From NCBI GenBank assembly GCA_036345935.2, contig JADWOT020000004.1, forward strand, positions 15,741,423 through 15,805,422: 64,000 bases of DNA. The letters are read 5' to 3'. Shown here in pieces: positions 50,101-56,952 of the stretch; positions within the stretch are counted from its first letter, which is position 1, and each line of letters opens with the position of its first letter. A program made the translations under genes and the position numbers. The notes below the pieces were generated by a model. That model was not told the DNA's origin, ran no database searches, and saw only the letters and a program-made list of their open reading frames with translations. The DNA is from Taenia hydatigena (Eukaryota; Platyhelminthes; Cestoda; Cyclophyllidea; Taeniidae).

Positions 50101-51028
50101 TGTGAAGATTGAATAATGGGAATCGCCATTACTTCTTTCTAAGCTGGAAAGGTTGTTTTAGAGACGCTGATGTGCAATGCTTACCACTTCTCCCTTGAAT
50201 GTAAATGGCAGGTAATTTTTTAATATGTTCGAAATCTTTTACTTCCAAGACCTCCCTTTTCCATTTGTAGATCCCACCACCGCATTGTCGGATCAACTCT
50301 TGGACAGCCTAGCCATGACTCTGGAAGAAAAAAACGAAAGATCAGACCTGATGATGACAACCAATACTTACAATCGACCCTTATCTACCTCTCCCACCAA
50401 CTCCTACCACGGTGAGATCAGGGGCTCTTTGGACTCCTTACCTAACATGCGTGATGAGTCCACCGGTGACAACGAGATGGAAAGCGAGGCCAATGAACTT
50501 TATGTGGAATTGGACGCAGAAGCTGCCGCGATGGCAAAAGATCCTCTCTACCTAGCCGAAGCAGCGGAGTGGACAGAACTCGGTGGAGTGATGCTCCGCC
50601 GTCTCCGACAGCTCTCTGTGACGCTGGATGAGGAGATTATTCCACCGCTTCAGGAGACGTCTGTCACTGCCGCTGTTGAAATTGGTAATTCCGCGGCCAT
50701 TGCTGTTAATGATCCCGAGGGAGGTGGATTGCTGCCAGCTACAGCCTCAGTAGAGGGCATCTGTTCCACAGATGATGTGTGGAATGCTGTAGCAACTGTG
50801 TTTCAAGCGGCAACTGGTGGAGCAGCGGCTGAAGTTGTAGACCCTGACCTAGACCTGGATTACATTCCCCCTGCCACCTCATCAATCGCTCCCAATTCTC
50901 CTCCAGGCTCAGTAATGGTTGGACCGGCTTCAACAGTGGGGGAGGGTCCACATCACGTTGAGGAAGGAGGATCGTTGTGGATCCAGCATCTGCATCGACA
51001 CCATCAACCTCATCATTCACACGTTTGA
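10831..51028 (+). CDS. TRPM-family cation channel, about 30 exons
   Basis: TRPM proteins are tetrameric, Ca2+-permeable cation channels with a large cytosolic N-terminal homology region. Phase-consistent exons: 10831-11154 (tentative), 16850-17039, 19103-19316, 22229-22353, 22855-23041, 28418-28595, 30296-30419, 31301-31373, 32005-32111, 33589-33786, 36407-36490, 36875-37207, 37508-37602, 37947-38411, 39462-39576, 40927-41181, 43740-43854, 44063-44363, 44456-44798, 44977-45108, 45465-45652, 45832-46082, 46304-46574, 46653-46906, 47092-47224, 47695-47966, 48240-48544, 48915-49282, 49480-50000 and 50271-51028. About 2,400 residues are encoded. The pore motif YGEVYAPEID resembles the TRPM1/3/6/7 group. 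Neither a kinase nor a NUDT9H domain is seen after the coiled coil. Two short conserved segments appear to be missing: one before 16850 and about 20 residues between 33786 and 36407. These are probably small exons I could not place. Confidence 0.93.
12120..13130 (+). mobile_element. TRIM-like repeat, copy A
   Basis: A partial left terminal repeat (about 12120-12235, ending in the AACAAACAATTA and CATTACATAG words) precedes an internal region with the AGCTCCTCTCCTATTTTGAG word. A right terminal repeat follows at about 12940-13130 with the words GAAGACG, GGGGACTACTGGCATAGCCC, GGCCAGCCCG and CAAAACCGAGACTTA. The same modules recur in order in the other copies. No protein-coding capacity is visible, so the element is non-autonomous. 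Confidence 0.65.
14015..15600 (+). mobile_element. TRIM-like repeat, copy B
   Basis: The left terminal repeat at about 14015-14135 holds GAGACTTCTCTGAAGACGG and CCAAAATCGAGAGTTAAA. Unrelated sequence separates it from the internal region at about 14725-15400, which holds CTCCTATTTTGAG, CGTAATCGGTGCTATAA and GGTGGAGGTA-like words. The right terminal repeat at about 15405-15600 holds GCAGAAGGGCTTAGGGTCTA and CAAAACCGAGAG. This is the longest copy, probably through later insertion after the left repeat. Confidence 0.6.
16850..23041 (+). CDS. TRPM exons 2-5: start of the TRPM homology region
   Basis: Exons 16850-17039, 19103-19316, 22229-22353 and 22855-23041 join in phases 0, 1, 0 and 1. They encode the classic start of the TRPM N terminus: CGCGRFLED, then AFGTVEFQGG, then VPSLVISVLGGLANAPLQAK and TTGAWVITNGLDTG, then VGEALGEEV and GIAPWGVV, and finally HHNYFLLADNGTSGKF. 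In vertebrate TRPM channels this segment (MHR1) forms the nucleotide- and ligand-sensing cytosolic lobe. The acceptor at 22855 (GACTACAG) is preferred over a second CAG at 22888 because it restores the linker length expected from TRPM3. Both acceptors keep frame, so alternative use is possible. Confidence 0.93.
17040..19102. other. TRPM intron, no exon recognised
   Basis: About 2.1 kb between a GTGAGT donor and a TACACTGTAG acceptor. No repeat copy or plausible exon was seen. Confidence 0.6.
19317..22228. other. TRPM intron with one repeat copy
   Basis: About 2.9 kb between GTAAGT and CATTGCAG. A small GC-rich stem (GCCGCCT with AGGCGGC) lies at about 19470-19495. TRIM-like copy C occupies about 20965-21860. 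Confidence 0.6.
20965..21860 (+). mobile_element. TRIM-like repeat, copy C, both terminal repeats present
   Basis: The left terminal repeat at about 20968-21155 (TTTCTCTGAAGACGAAAGGA, GGACTACTGGCATGG) and the right one at about 21745-21860 (TTCCCTGAAGGCAAGGGAG, GGCTACTGGCATAACTC, GGCCAGCCCATCCG) are direct repeats. The internal region between them has the family's TCTCCGTGG, TCCACGAACCAA and CTCCGTAACGAA words. No coding capacity was seen. Confidence 0.7.
22686..22706. repeat. 8-base inverted repeat with 5-base loop
   Basis: ATGAACCG at 22686-22693 and CGGTTCAT at 22699-22706 are exact reverse complements. They lie in the TRPM intron just upstream of the exon at 22855. An intronic RNA hairpin is possible. 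Confidence 0.75.
25815..25995 (+). mobile_element. TRIM-like terminal repeat, apparently solo
   Basis: The words GACCTTCCTGAAGGTTAAAG, GAATATGTATTGCCAATG, AGAAGGGCTGCGGTCTACTG, GGTCTGGAGGTCAGACC and GAAACAATTAACATGTTACA follow the terminal-repeat order without an adjoining internal region. A solo LTR formed by recombination would look like this. Alternatively it is the left end of the copy starting at 26360. Confidence 0.5.
26360..27135 (+). mobile_element. TRIM-like repeat, copy D, right end truncated
   Basis: The left terminal repeat is at about 26370-26530 (GACTTCCATGAACACGAAAG, GGCATGGTCTGGAGGCCAG, CCAAAACCAAGAATTAAAC). The internal region has ATCACGACATAATCAGTGCT, TCCCTCGACTGAATCTGG, GTGGACAGCTC and GGTTGCCGGAGATAGACGTC. 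Only the last part of the right repeat is left at about 27105-27130 (GCAAAACCGAAGATTAAACA). Confidence 0.6.
28418..33786 (+). CDS. TRPM exons 6-10: middle of the TRPM homology region
   Basis: Exons 28418-28595, 30296-30419, 31301-31373, 32005-32111 and 33589-33786. Family motifs in order are VPVVGVLIEGG and VPVVICDGSGRAADLLAF, then a helix ending in CMKRRDL, then VFQMGDGTSDEIDLTILTAL, then TPADQLSLTMAWQRPDIARS, and finally DALINDRLEFVQLLLEKGLD followed by FLTVRRLEELY. These match the MHR1-MHR3 order of TRPM3 closely. Exon 31301-31373 ends at AAG|GCAAGT, a GC donor. Its phase 1 is required by the CA that opens exon 32005; the nearby GT would break the frame. The donor at 28596 (GG|GTCGGT) is weak but also phase-supported. 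Confidence 0.92.
33787..36406. other. TRPM intron with repeat copy; probably hides a small exon
   Basis: About 2.6 kb. Relative to TRPM3, roughly 20 residues (the LIDIGLVIEYL-like segment) are missing between the flanking exons. An in-phase exon of about 60 bases is therefore likely here, but I could not identify it. TRIM-like copy E lies at about 34680-35235. Confidence 0.5.
34680..35235 (+). mobile_element. TRIM-like repeat, copy E, internally deleted
   Basis: The left terminal repeat is recognisable at about 34695-34800 (CTCGGGCAGAATGTGCATTG, GGCATGGCCGGGCGGAGGTA, TCGTTACCAAAAC). The internal region is much shortened (AGTTGTTAATAGCTTTCTC, TTACCGAAGTTAGATGTCG). The right repeat at about 35080-35235 has TTTCTCTGTAGACAATAGAT, GGGTTGGGGTCGCTAGCATG and GGTCCAGGCCGTC. 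Confidence 0.65.
36407..38411 (+). CDS. TRPM exons 11-14: MHR4 and pre-transmembrane helices
   Basis: Exons 36407-36490, 36875-37207, 37508-37602 and 37947-38411. The first encodes VIGNGYQHPYCSKRIDPF, aligned with the GGAYRCNYTRKRF-like motif. The second has a Ser/Gly/Thr-rich insertion followed by FRYPYTELLQWALL and LSGEEAIAK, the usual helix before MHR4. Exon 14 has FENLAVELQEHC, RRLLTYELRNFS, KSFIAHPCAQ and ILSDLWYGGLREG, all family landmarks. It then gives FLEFKTREEL and an acidic stretch leading into about 20 serines (38331-38390). The exon 14 acceptor is CTCAAG, not CAG or TAG. It was chosen because it alone continues phase 2 from exon 13. Confidence 0.9.
39462..44363 (+). CDS. TRPM exons 15-18: long lineage-specific cytosolic insertion
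   Basis: Exons 39462-39576, 40927-41181, 43740-43854 and 44063-44363 connect exon 14 to exon 19 in unbroken phase (1-base start, 0, 0, 1, 2). Together they encode about 260 residues between the LEFK motif and S1, where vertebrate TRPM3 has a short linker. The residues are polar and largely unstructured: NRPSRIRAFSETIVKERVG in exon 16, LPTIQLEGVSISEKG in exon 17, RRNSKSMGDLRSIAMEKEV in exon 18. RRNSKS is a basophilic-kinase-like sequence, which is only an inference. I recognise no domain. Exon 18 starts after CTTCTTAAG, an AAG acceptor required by phase. Confidence 0.8.
41182..43739. other. TRPM intron with full-length TRIM-like copy
   Basis: About 2.6 kb. Copy F covers about 41930-42995. Downstream, about 43090-43150 contains CTATGGCGTAATGAGTAATG followed by CGCGCTTCTCCC, which resembles the D-arm and anticodon-arm half of a tRNA. 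No clear T-arm follows, so this is at most a tRNA-derived SINE head. Confidence 0.5.
41930..42995 (+). mobile_element. TRIM-like repeat, copy F, near full length
   Basis: This is the best reference copy. The left terminal repeat is at about 41950-42120 (AATACTCAGGCAGGATGTGT, GGTCCAGAGCCTAGGCCGCC, AAGTACAATGGTGGAACTTC, AACCGAGCGTTAAACAAAC). The internal region runs to about 42820 and includes TTTTGAGCGTCGTTCCCGGC, GGTATTATCCAGCTAGTAAA and GTGGACAGCTTCGTAACGAA. The right repeat is at about 42826-42990 (AAGACTTCCCCGAAGATCGA, TAATACTTGGGCAGAATATC, CCAAAACTGAGACTTAAAC). The internal part has no long ORF or retroviral protein. Confidence 0.72.
44456..46574 (+). CDS. TRPM exons 19-23: six transmembrane segments, pore and TRP domain
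   Basis: Exons 44456-44798, 44977-45108, 45465-45652, 45832-46082 and 46304-46574. After SWRKKVYEFFSAPVTRFYLH come S1 (LYLIFLLMFISYCLICV) and S2 (YIYLHILTYAIDKFRE). S3 follows with an N-x-x-D pair (FWNVYDFVLSFFSVLGVIVR), then S4 and its linker (LMRFLELMQIWRFSGPYIYV) and S5 (IPLLSLLFIPLVAFG). The pore helix and filter is EPYFMLYGEVYAPEID, with the conserved glycine-glutamate. S6 ends in AAFNSIYSVV, and the TRP helix runs into RYSIIIEYESRPLLPPPF. Oddities: the outer pore between filter and S6 is short and has no cysteine, the usual S6 asparagine is serine, and the TRP-box tryptophan is tyrosine. Confidence 0.94.
46653..47966 (+). CDS. TRPM exons 24-26: post-TRP linker and coiled coil
   Basis: Exons 46653-46906, 47092-47224 and 47695-47966. 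Exon 24 encodes a Cys/His/Arg-rich stretch followed by the third polyserine tract (about 46770-46812) and a Gly/Ser/Ala-rich tail. Exon 25 has KPEDVEKLHDFEEECVEDYW, a hallmark of the C-terminal TRPM region. Exon 26 is rich in Gln, Glu and Leu with heptad-like spacing (LRQQQLRGHFHSLEEEMLAG) and corresponds to the tetramerising coiled coil. Exons 24 and 25 both start after AAAG, so two more AAG acceptors are required by phase. Exon 24 is the least conserved of the three. Confidence 0.85.
48240..51028 (+). CDS. TRPM exons 27-30: long disordered C-terminal tail
   Basis: Exons 48240-48544, 48915-49282, 49480-50000 and 50271-51028 continue the TRPM frame for about 670 residues to a TGA at 51026. 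The sequence is acidic, then Gln-rich (RLQEQQLRQQLQTKLQMRMR), then Ser/Pro/His-rich, and finally Ala/Glu-rich (LSVTLDEEIIPPLQE). No kinase or Nudix motif was found. The exon 27 donor is weak (GAG|GTCTGG). If it is not used, the frame reaches a TAA at 48605 after DLITSFDATT, giving a much shorter protein. Exons 28-30 have clear splice sites (TTGGACAG, ACGTAAGT, TTTCATCCAG, AAAGTAAGG, TTTGTAG) and agree in phase. Confidence 0.8.
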
Positions 51029-52200
51029 AGCTCCCTTTTATTCCATTTGAATCCCTTATCCTCCCCCTCACTTGTGTCCAACTTTTCGCATGAATTAGTG
51101 AGATGGTTTGATGATGAATTGTGTTAACGCGCATGTGAAATGCTTGAAATGGTATATTTTTTAGCATCACACTAGGCATTTGATTTTTTTGAGGCGATGA
51201 AAGGGATGAGATGCTGGTGGAGGTTCTCAATCAGCGATGCAGAATGAGTTATTCAGAGTGAAAAAAAAATACAAGAAAGTGAGCCGGGATTTCGGATAGT
51301 TTTGAACAAGAAGGTGAGTAGAACACGAGGGATGGACTAAGAAGTGAACAAGCGATCGAAATCTGGACTTTTTTCGAGGTCAATTGTCTTCATTTTAGCC
51401 TTGTTAATATCAGTGGATGACGAAGCCTGAGGACATTCCTAACGCTCACGTCAGCTAATATTGTCACGAAAACGTGTCAACTTTACGATCGAATGTCATC
51501 TGGAAGGGCAAAATTAACAACAATACGATTTCAAATTGGATACAACTGACGGTCTCTGAGCATCTTATATGTTTTGTCAAATTTTCTCCTTTAAATTAGC
51601 AGGTAGTCGGATTGAGAAGAATTGGCGGAGCTGTTCACTAATCTGTAGAGGTGGAAAACACAGATAAGATTTTGTGCAGCTGATCGAGACTTCCTTAAAG
51701 ACAAAGGAGACGTAATATCAGGGTAGAATATATGATGCTGACGCACAGAAGAGTCGGAGGCTACTGCTACAGTCCGGAGCCATGCTGCCTTGTGGAAGCA
51801 CAAATACAGAGCCTTAAGAACCCGTCTGACTACAGCAATCAAAGTATTGCATAGCGCTCTCCTTTAGCCGGTACCTTGGGAAAAGCACTCACGAGCCAAC
51901 CGCGGTAGAGGAGTTATTTGGTTGTCACGTCACTGATTCCCCTTGGCCATTCTACTGAACCTGAAGTTTCCATCTATGTAGAAACTGCATTGGAGGGAGG
52001 GGGCCTGGGAAATGTGTTGGTCATTCCGTGTATCCATGGCTAGGTGTAAAAGTTAGTGATTTAACAATAATGGACAGAGCTTAAATTTTGTAGTAGGCAA
52101 TCCTCCAAAGAATATAGTACAGCTATGCAAAATTATTAAAAGTGTTGTGATGTGCAATGCCTGTACAACTTGGTCGCCTTATTGCTGTTCTATTTTCCAG
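51029..52200. other. 3' flank of TRPM gene with repeat fragment
   Basis: No clear AATAAA signal was found in the first 250 bases after the stop. An A-rich run at about 51260 is present. A TRIM-like fragment follows at about 51680-52060. Confidence 0.5.
51680..52060 (+). mobile_element. TRIM-like repeat, copy G, left end only
   Basis: The terminal repeat at about 51685-51850 has GAGACTTCCTTAAAGACAAA, GACGCACAGAAGAGTCGGAG, GGCTACTGCTACAGTCCGGA and GTGGAAGCACAAATACAGAG. The first part of the internal region follows (AAGCACTCACGAGCCAACCG, GTCACGTCACTGATTCCCC). No right repeat was seen. Confidence 0.62.
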
Positions 52201-52451
52201 TCACTTCCAAGGTGGCAATAGCCATTCACGTAAGTGGGATGACCAGAGACGCAGAAGGGATCGAGGGAGCGAGAGGATGAGAGAACACGGAGACACAGAA
52301 GTTCAGCTGATGCGCCATCATCCAAGAAAAGTAAAGCGATTATCAAAACTGCTGCTCCTCCGTCCGCACGAATGCGGCTACTACTACTATCACCACCACC
52401 ACCACCCCAGATTTCATTTATGCGAAACCGTGTGGAGCCATCCAGAAAGAG
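52201..52451 (+). CDS. Candidate exon, Arg/Ser/Asp-rich, gene unknown
   Basis: Not recognised. A clean acceptor (TTCTATTTTCCAG) precedes 52201 and a donor (AAGAG|GTAGAG) follows. One frame is open throughout and begins HFQGGNSHSRKWDDQRRRRD, resembling RS-rich nuclear proteins. A second frame looks more protein-like in the right half (SSADAPSSKKSKAIIKT, then a proline run). Either the exon uses one frame or it carries a frameshift. The first frame ends in phase 1, which fits the candidate exon at 54113. A (TAC)n(CAC)n stretch lies at 52379-52408. Confidence 0.3.
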
Positions 52452-54112
52452 GTAGAGACTGCTCGATAGCAATTTCTGCCACGTAAAGCTTCAGGTCTCA
52501 CCCTACTCGCTGTAGTGCTCTTGGGCAACGTTTGTGTATGGTCACGTCTGGGGGCATTTGTAAAGCAGCATGTCTATGTCTGAGTTTTTGCCTCTTAGTA
52601 GCTGGTGAGGAAAGAAACTCAGTTTAAATAGAACTTTTGGCTGAGTCGTGGGAAGCCTGAAAGTCTCTGGCCTCTCCTCCTCCAAGAATTAAGTAGTGAT
52701 CAGTGCAAAGTAAAAACCTGAAGGATCGACTTCGGAGGGGTTCTAATATTCCATTTCTGTAAAGTATACACATGCATTGGTATGATGCAGTGAAGCTATT
52801 CTAACAGGGAACTGGGTATATGGAAATACCAATATAAACCACCAAGTTGGGTCGCCAATAACGAGTCCGTCGTGTGCAGGGAGAATTCAGTGGAAGAACA
52901 GATTTGGAGCCTCAGGTGCTCTTGGAGCCAAAACGAAGAGGTAAACAAATAATCCATGCATGGAAGTTATTGCTGATCAACCATCGCGATTCTGAATCCG
53001 TCCAGTCGTGCTATTACCCACCATTCGAGGACATTGAGATCATTTTTAACAAAATGATTTATATTTTACAACAAATAATATTACCTGGCTATTTATAACT
53101 AAAAGTAGTTCCATGCTTTGGTTGTAACAGATTCGGCGTCTCTCTTCCATCTCCACCAACTAACCCATGAAAGAGAGGGGCATCTTTTAGAGGACAGGTG
53201 GCATAAAAATGCACTGGGGATCGAGATCATGTAGACCCGGAGTTCGATTTCTCCTCCAGCGTCAAAGACGCCCACTCAGTTACGAAGTTCTCATATCCTA
53301 CGCATTGCACCTAACAGGTGCAGCCAAACCAAAGGAATATGGATAAAGAATAATTCCAGAATAGGAGGATTTTATCCGAACGTGGTCACTCCGATCTTCA
53401 GACTAGATGGGATCGTGATTTTGACAGGAAGGGTGGTGTATGAAGAGAATCTCTTTTTTGTAAAGTTGAAGGCGAACTCCAGAAATGTATAGCATAGTAA
53501 GACGAAGCAGCGGTGTCGATGATACACTAAGAGGGGAGCCAGGTCTGCTGGCAGGTCTGCGTGTGTGTGCAACCACGTGACATCCCCTCTTTAGTAACGA
53601 AATGACTGTGCGCATCGCAAAACATTTCCCACTGTGCGCTGTGACGTTAACTGCACCAGGGTAAGTTGATTGTTGTATTCTGGTGTAAACCCAATTTTCA
53701 ACTTTGGGAGCATCAATTCCGAGCTCTTGAAATGAAGTTGCAGTAGCGTTAGGATCCATGCTTTGAAGTCACTTGCATAATTCCAGCATTTTGAGACCAC
53801 CGTCAACATTACTTTATTCGATTACACTACGACGAAAACTCTATCATAAAGTAATTCCTACTCGCGATAAGAAAGATTATCTAACTAAGGTAGTAAAATG
53901 TTTACTTTATGACACTTTGGGCAGCAATTTTTCCTAATACAATTTTAATTTTGGAGGGCAAACTCAGCTAGAAGGAAAGTTGGACTTTTTGTATGACTTG
54001 TAGAATTGCCGAATTTCAAAAGAAAACTTTAAGGCTGGTTAGTGATTTCGTTCTCTTACGTTATGCGTTAATTGCTTGTTCAACTCTTGGTTTTGGTTGA
54101 AGTGACAATTAG

Positions 54113-54311
54113 AGACACCACAACGACACTTCCGTCAGATGGCCTGGTCACTAGGCCCCACCGATAGCTCAAGTCCTCCTGTGCGTCGACAGTACATATA
54201 CTTATCCAGTGATATACCTCGTCTCATCTCCAGGGCAGCCTTGGGAGTAACAAATCCACATCACTATGGTAGGACTAGTTCCAATTCCACGTATCCCAAG
54301 AGCCTTCAATG
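54113..54311 (+). CDS. Candidate exon, gene unknown
   Basis: Not recognised. The acceptor GTGACAATTAG and donor CAATG|GTAGGT bound a 199-base open segment (2 + 65 codons + 2). It contains HFRQMAWSLGPTDSSSPPV, YIYLSSDIPRLISRAALGV and YGRTSSNSTYPKSLQ, which look like protein rather than random sequence. Its incoming phase matches the preceding candidate exon. These could be exons of a small unannotated + strand gene or an alternative 3' extension of the TRPM transcription unit. Confidence 0.3.
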
Positions 54312-55155
54312 GTAGGTCGTATACGCCTACAATAGGTTAATCTGGTTCGTATATTACCCAGTCTATTCAAAATATGACGATGTGGCACATCGATGCATAT
54401 GATTGCAGAGGATGTAAATCTATATGACTACAGATACGATAAAATTTGGAGTAAGTACGAAGTGACAGATGAACTCCTTGTAACAACTCTACCTCTACAT
54501 TTTGGCGCATTACTAATTTCATTCGGTTAAAAGCGCATTGTTACGAGAAGGGTAATTGAGCATGCAAAGTGTGGAGAATGAAAAGCCGTGTAGACACTGC
54601 CAAGTAGTCCGCGTTTGGGAGCCGGTCGTAGGCACACACGCAAGCCATCCCACGATGCGGCGTTTAAAGCCAAGGGCACCACGCTTACAATCTGGCGGAA
54701 GTTGATTGGTTTTTGACTAACGAAGTGGCGATTGGTTATTTTACTCTCATATGTGAGCCAATAAAATGCGGCCTTTGGGTTTGACAAATAGGATTACTCC
54801 TTCGTGCCGCTTGGTTTTTCCCTCCTGTGTTGGGATTCTACTGGGAAACAGTGTTCGTGACTGTCATTTTGGGTAGGCAAGACCAGTCGTATGAGTCATT
54901 TCGCTTCGTTTATACTACAGACCCAGCGCAGCTTAGGTGAAACAAACCTTTCTTAATCAAACAAGTATCAATTAAGATTGCATGAACTAATCAAAGTCCC
55001 ATTAGGAGGTTAAGAGACGTATTCCATCCGTTAAAATGCCAAATCTAAGAACTCGGCAAGCATAGTAAAACACTTTGTCAATTCAAGCTCATAAGTGGCC
55101 AATCCCCTGTAGCCCAGGTTGTATAGGCAAAGGCGAATAAAAGGGGTTACCCTTC

Positions 55156-55173
55156 ACAAATGTTAACATTTGT
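55156..55173. repeat. Perfect 18-base palindrome
   Basis: ACAAATGTT is followed directly by AACATTTGT. It lies about 200 bases beyond the 3' end of the minus-strand FKBP copy. No function was assigned. Confidence 0.85.
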
Positions 55174-55384
55174 AGGGATCTTCAAGCTACGCGTGTGGAT
55201 GATAAAATATCGACCCACACTTGACAGAAGATCACTGCTCCAATGATCTGATGCAGATATAAACTACCCTTTTATTAAAAAGAACTATAATATTTAACTA
55301 AGGCAGAAAGTAGAGAGGTGTAAATACAGCATTCCTTGAAGAAGAGACACCGTGAACTTGAAAGGACGCTGGCTTTTGCGTTCC

Positions 55385-56112
55385 CTAAAACTCTTCCTTC
55401 CTCTTGTCAATACAAACCAATTCAACATCGAATTCAAGATCGGAATTGAGTGGGATGAGATCGTCATAATCTTTTGCACCGTAGCCCATTGAGCTGGGAA
55501 TGCGGAGGCGACGGCGTTCACCTTCACAGATACTAGAATGTTACCAAATAGGCCAAAAATTATTTACTTTCCACAAAGGGAAGTCAACAGCTATATTCGA
55601 CATTGACCATTAGGAATAATTATTCATATTAAAAGAGGAGGCCGCATAAGGAATAGTGGTAATCTGTGGTAGATACCTTTCAGGCGAGGCACATGCACAT
55701 TAGTGAAAGAGTTTGATTAAAGAATTGTCTCGAATTTCCCCTAGCTCATTTTTTCACTAACTGTTAGCAACTCTGAAGGTTAAAATTGATTGGCTGAATT
55801 TTATTGGTTCAAGTCGATTAATCTAATCAAATTATTATGTTCAGTCATACTTACCCAATGAGACCCTCCTCCCATCTAGGTAATGGCCTGACCAACACCT
55901 ACATTTATCTGAATGGGTTCGCCACCGACATTTAAATCAAGCCGTTTTTTACTCTTGTACAATCTACCGACAAAGAAGACGAGCACATAATCACCCTTCT
56001 GGGAAAATTTCCTACAGAGTGCAGAAAGGATTCCCACTTCCAAATCGGTCAACTTTCCAGCGTTGAGAACAGCTGCGCAGAAGAGACTCACGGCCTAAAT
56101 CAGCAGCATCAT
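55385..56112 (-). pseudogene. FKBP-type peptidyl-prolyl isomerase (FKBP2/14-like), disrupted
   Basis: FKBPs catalyse prolyl cis-trans isomerisation; FKBP2/14 types act in the ER. Minus-strand exon 2 (55532-55385) encodes CEGERRRLRIPSSMGYGAKD and LEFDVELVCIDKRKEEF, the standard C-terminal half. Exon 1 (ending 55855 at a GTAAGT donor) encodes KGDYVLVFFVGRL and INVGVGQAIT. The expected RWEEGLIG then appears only in another frame, because one extra base lies at about 55874-55878 and creates a TAG in the original frame. Upstream, ATGs at 56112 and 56109 begin a signal-peptide-like MMLLI, then a TAG at 56097-56095, then AVSLFCAAVLNAG. That TAG could instead be a 3' splice site (GATTTAG). The intron is retained and the phases fit, so this is not a processed retrocopy. 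An assembly error is possible. Confidence 0.8.
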
Positions 56113-56952
56113 GAAGCTTAAATCGGTCTGATTGAAGTTAGTTTGTGCTCCCAAATGTACGCCCTCGTTGCCATCGGTTGGATGGGTGGCGGAGAGACAC
56201 GGTGAAGACCATTGGTTGGTGATAGGATGACCGTGATGGGGTGTGCGGCGGCAGACCGATTTTTATTATAGGAAAATTCCTTCATTAAACATTCAGAGAA
56301 CTAGGGAATCCCAAAAAACCCTCAAAAATGCAACCCAGAGGAGCAAGCAGACTTTTCACTTTTTAGTATCTAAATGCTACATGAAAAGTGCCACGAAAGG
56401 AAGACATCTGCAGTAGGCGGCAGAAAGGATAGCCAAAACTGAAGTAGCTGTTGGTTACAGACCTGCTCTTAAGCTCGACAAGACAGACCCAAATGAATCG
56501 AAACAATTCCAGGACACTCAGTGTTATAGTCTGAAAGCATGACGTGTCCCTATCCCCCATGTATTGCTCTAAGGCAGTTGGCACTTGAGACGCAGTAGCA
56601 ACAGGATGCAGTCTAGATCCCAGTACTATCTTTCTAGACGCTACCATAAATATGGTACCCAGCTTTCAATTCATCCTTCTCTCTGTCTTGCAGATTGCTA
56701 CGATTCGCTTGACGAGAGGAGCTAAGAATGACATCCAAGACGGGACGGCGATGGCATTCGGTCTAGAGGCATAAATCTCGGTATTAAGGACACTTTATCC
56801 TTGACGTTCCCTAAACTGGTAAAGCCCCTTCCCTTAACAGCTTTGAGGAGTGAATTGGGCGTTACACACTAAACAACATTCAAGAATCCACACCAGCTTA
56901 AGGCTTTAAAAGACGAGAAAAGGATGCACAAAAGTGTTAATTCTGTTTATAC

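Noticed and set aside
50739..51230. 163-residue minus-strand ORF
   Set aside because: It overlaps the last TRPM exon in antisense and has no family similarity.
53205..53265. Possible tRNA B-box-like GAGTTCGATTTC
   Set aside because: No acceptor stem and no good A-box could be paired with it; probably chance.
54527..54787. Minus-strand ORF considered as a transposon fragment
   Set aside because: It lacks a recognisable catalytic motif or terminal repeats, so the evidence is too thin.
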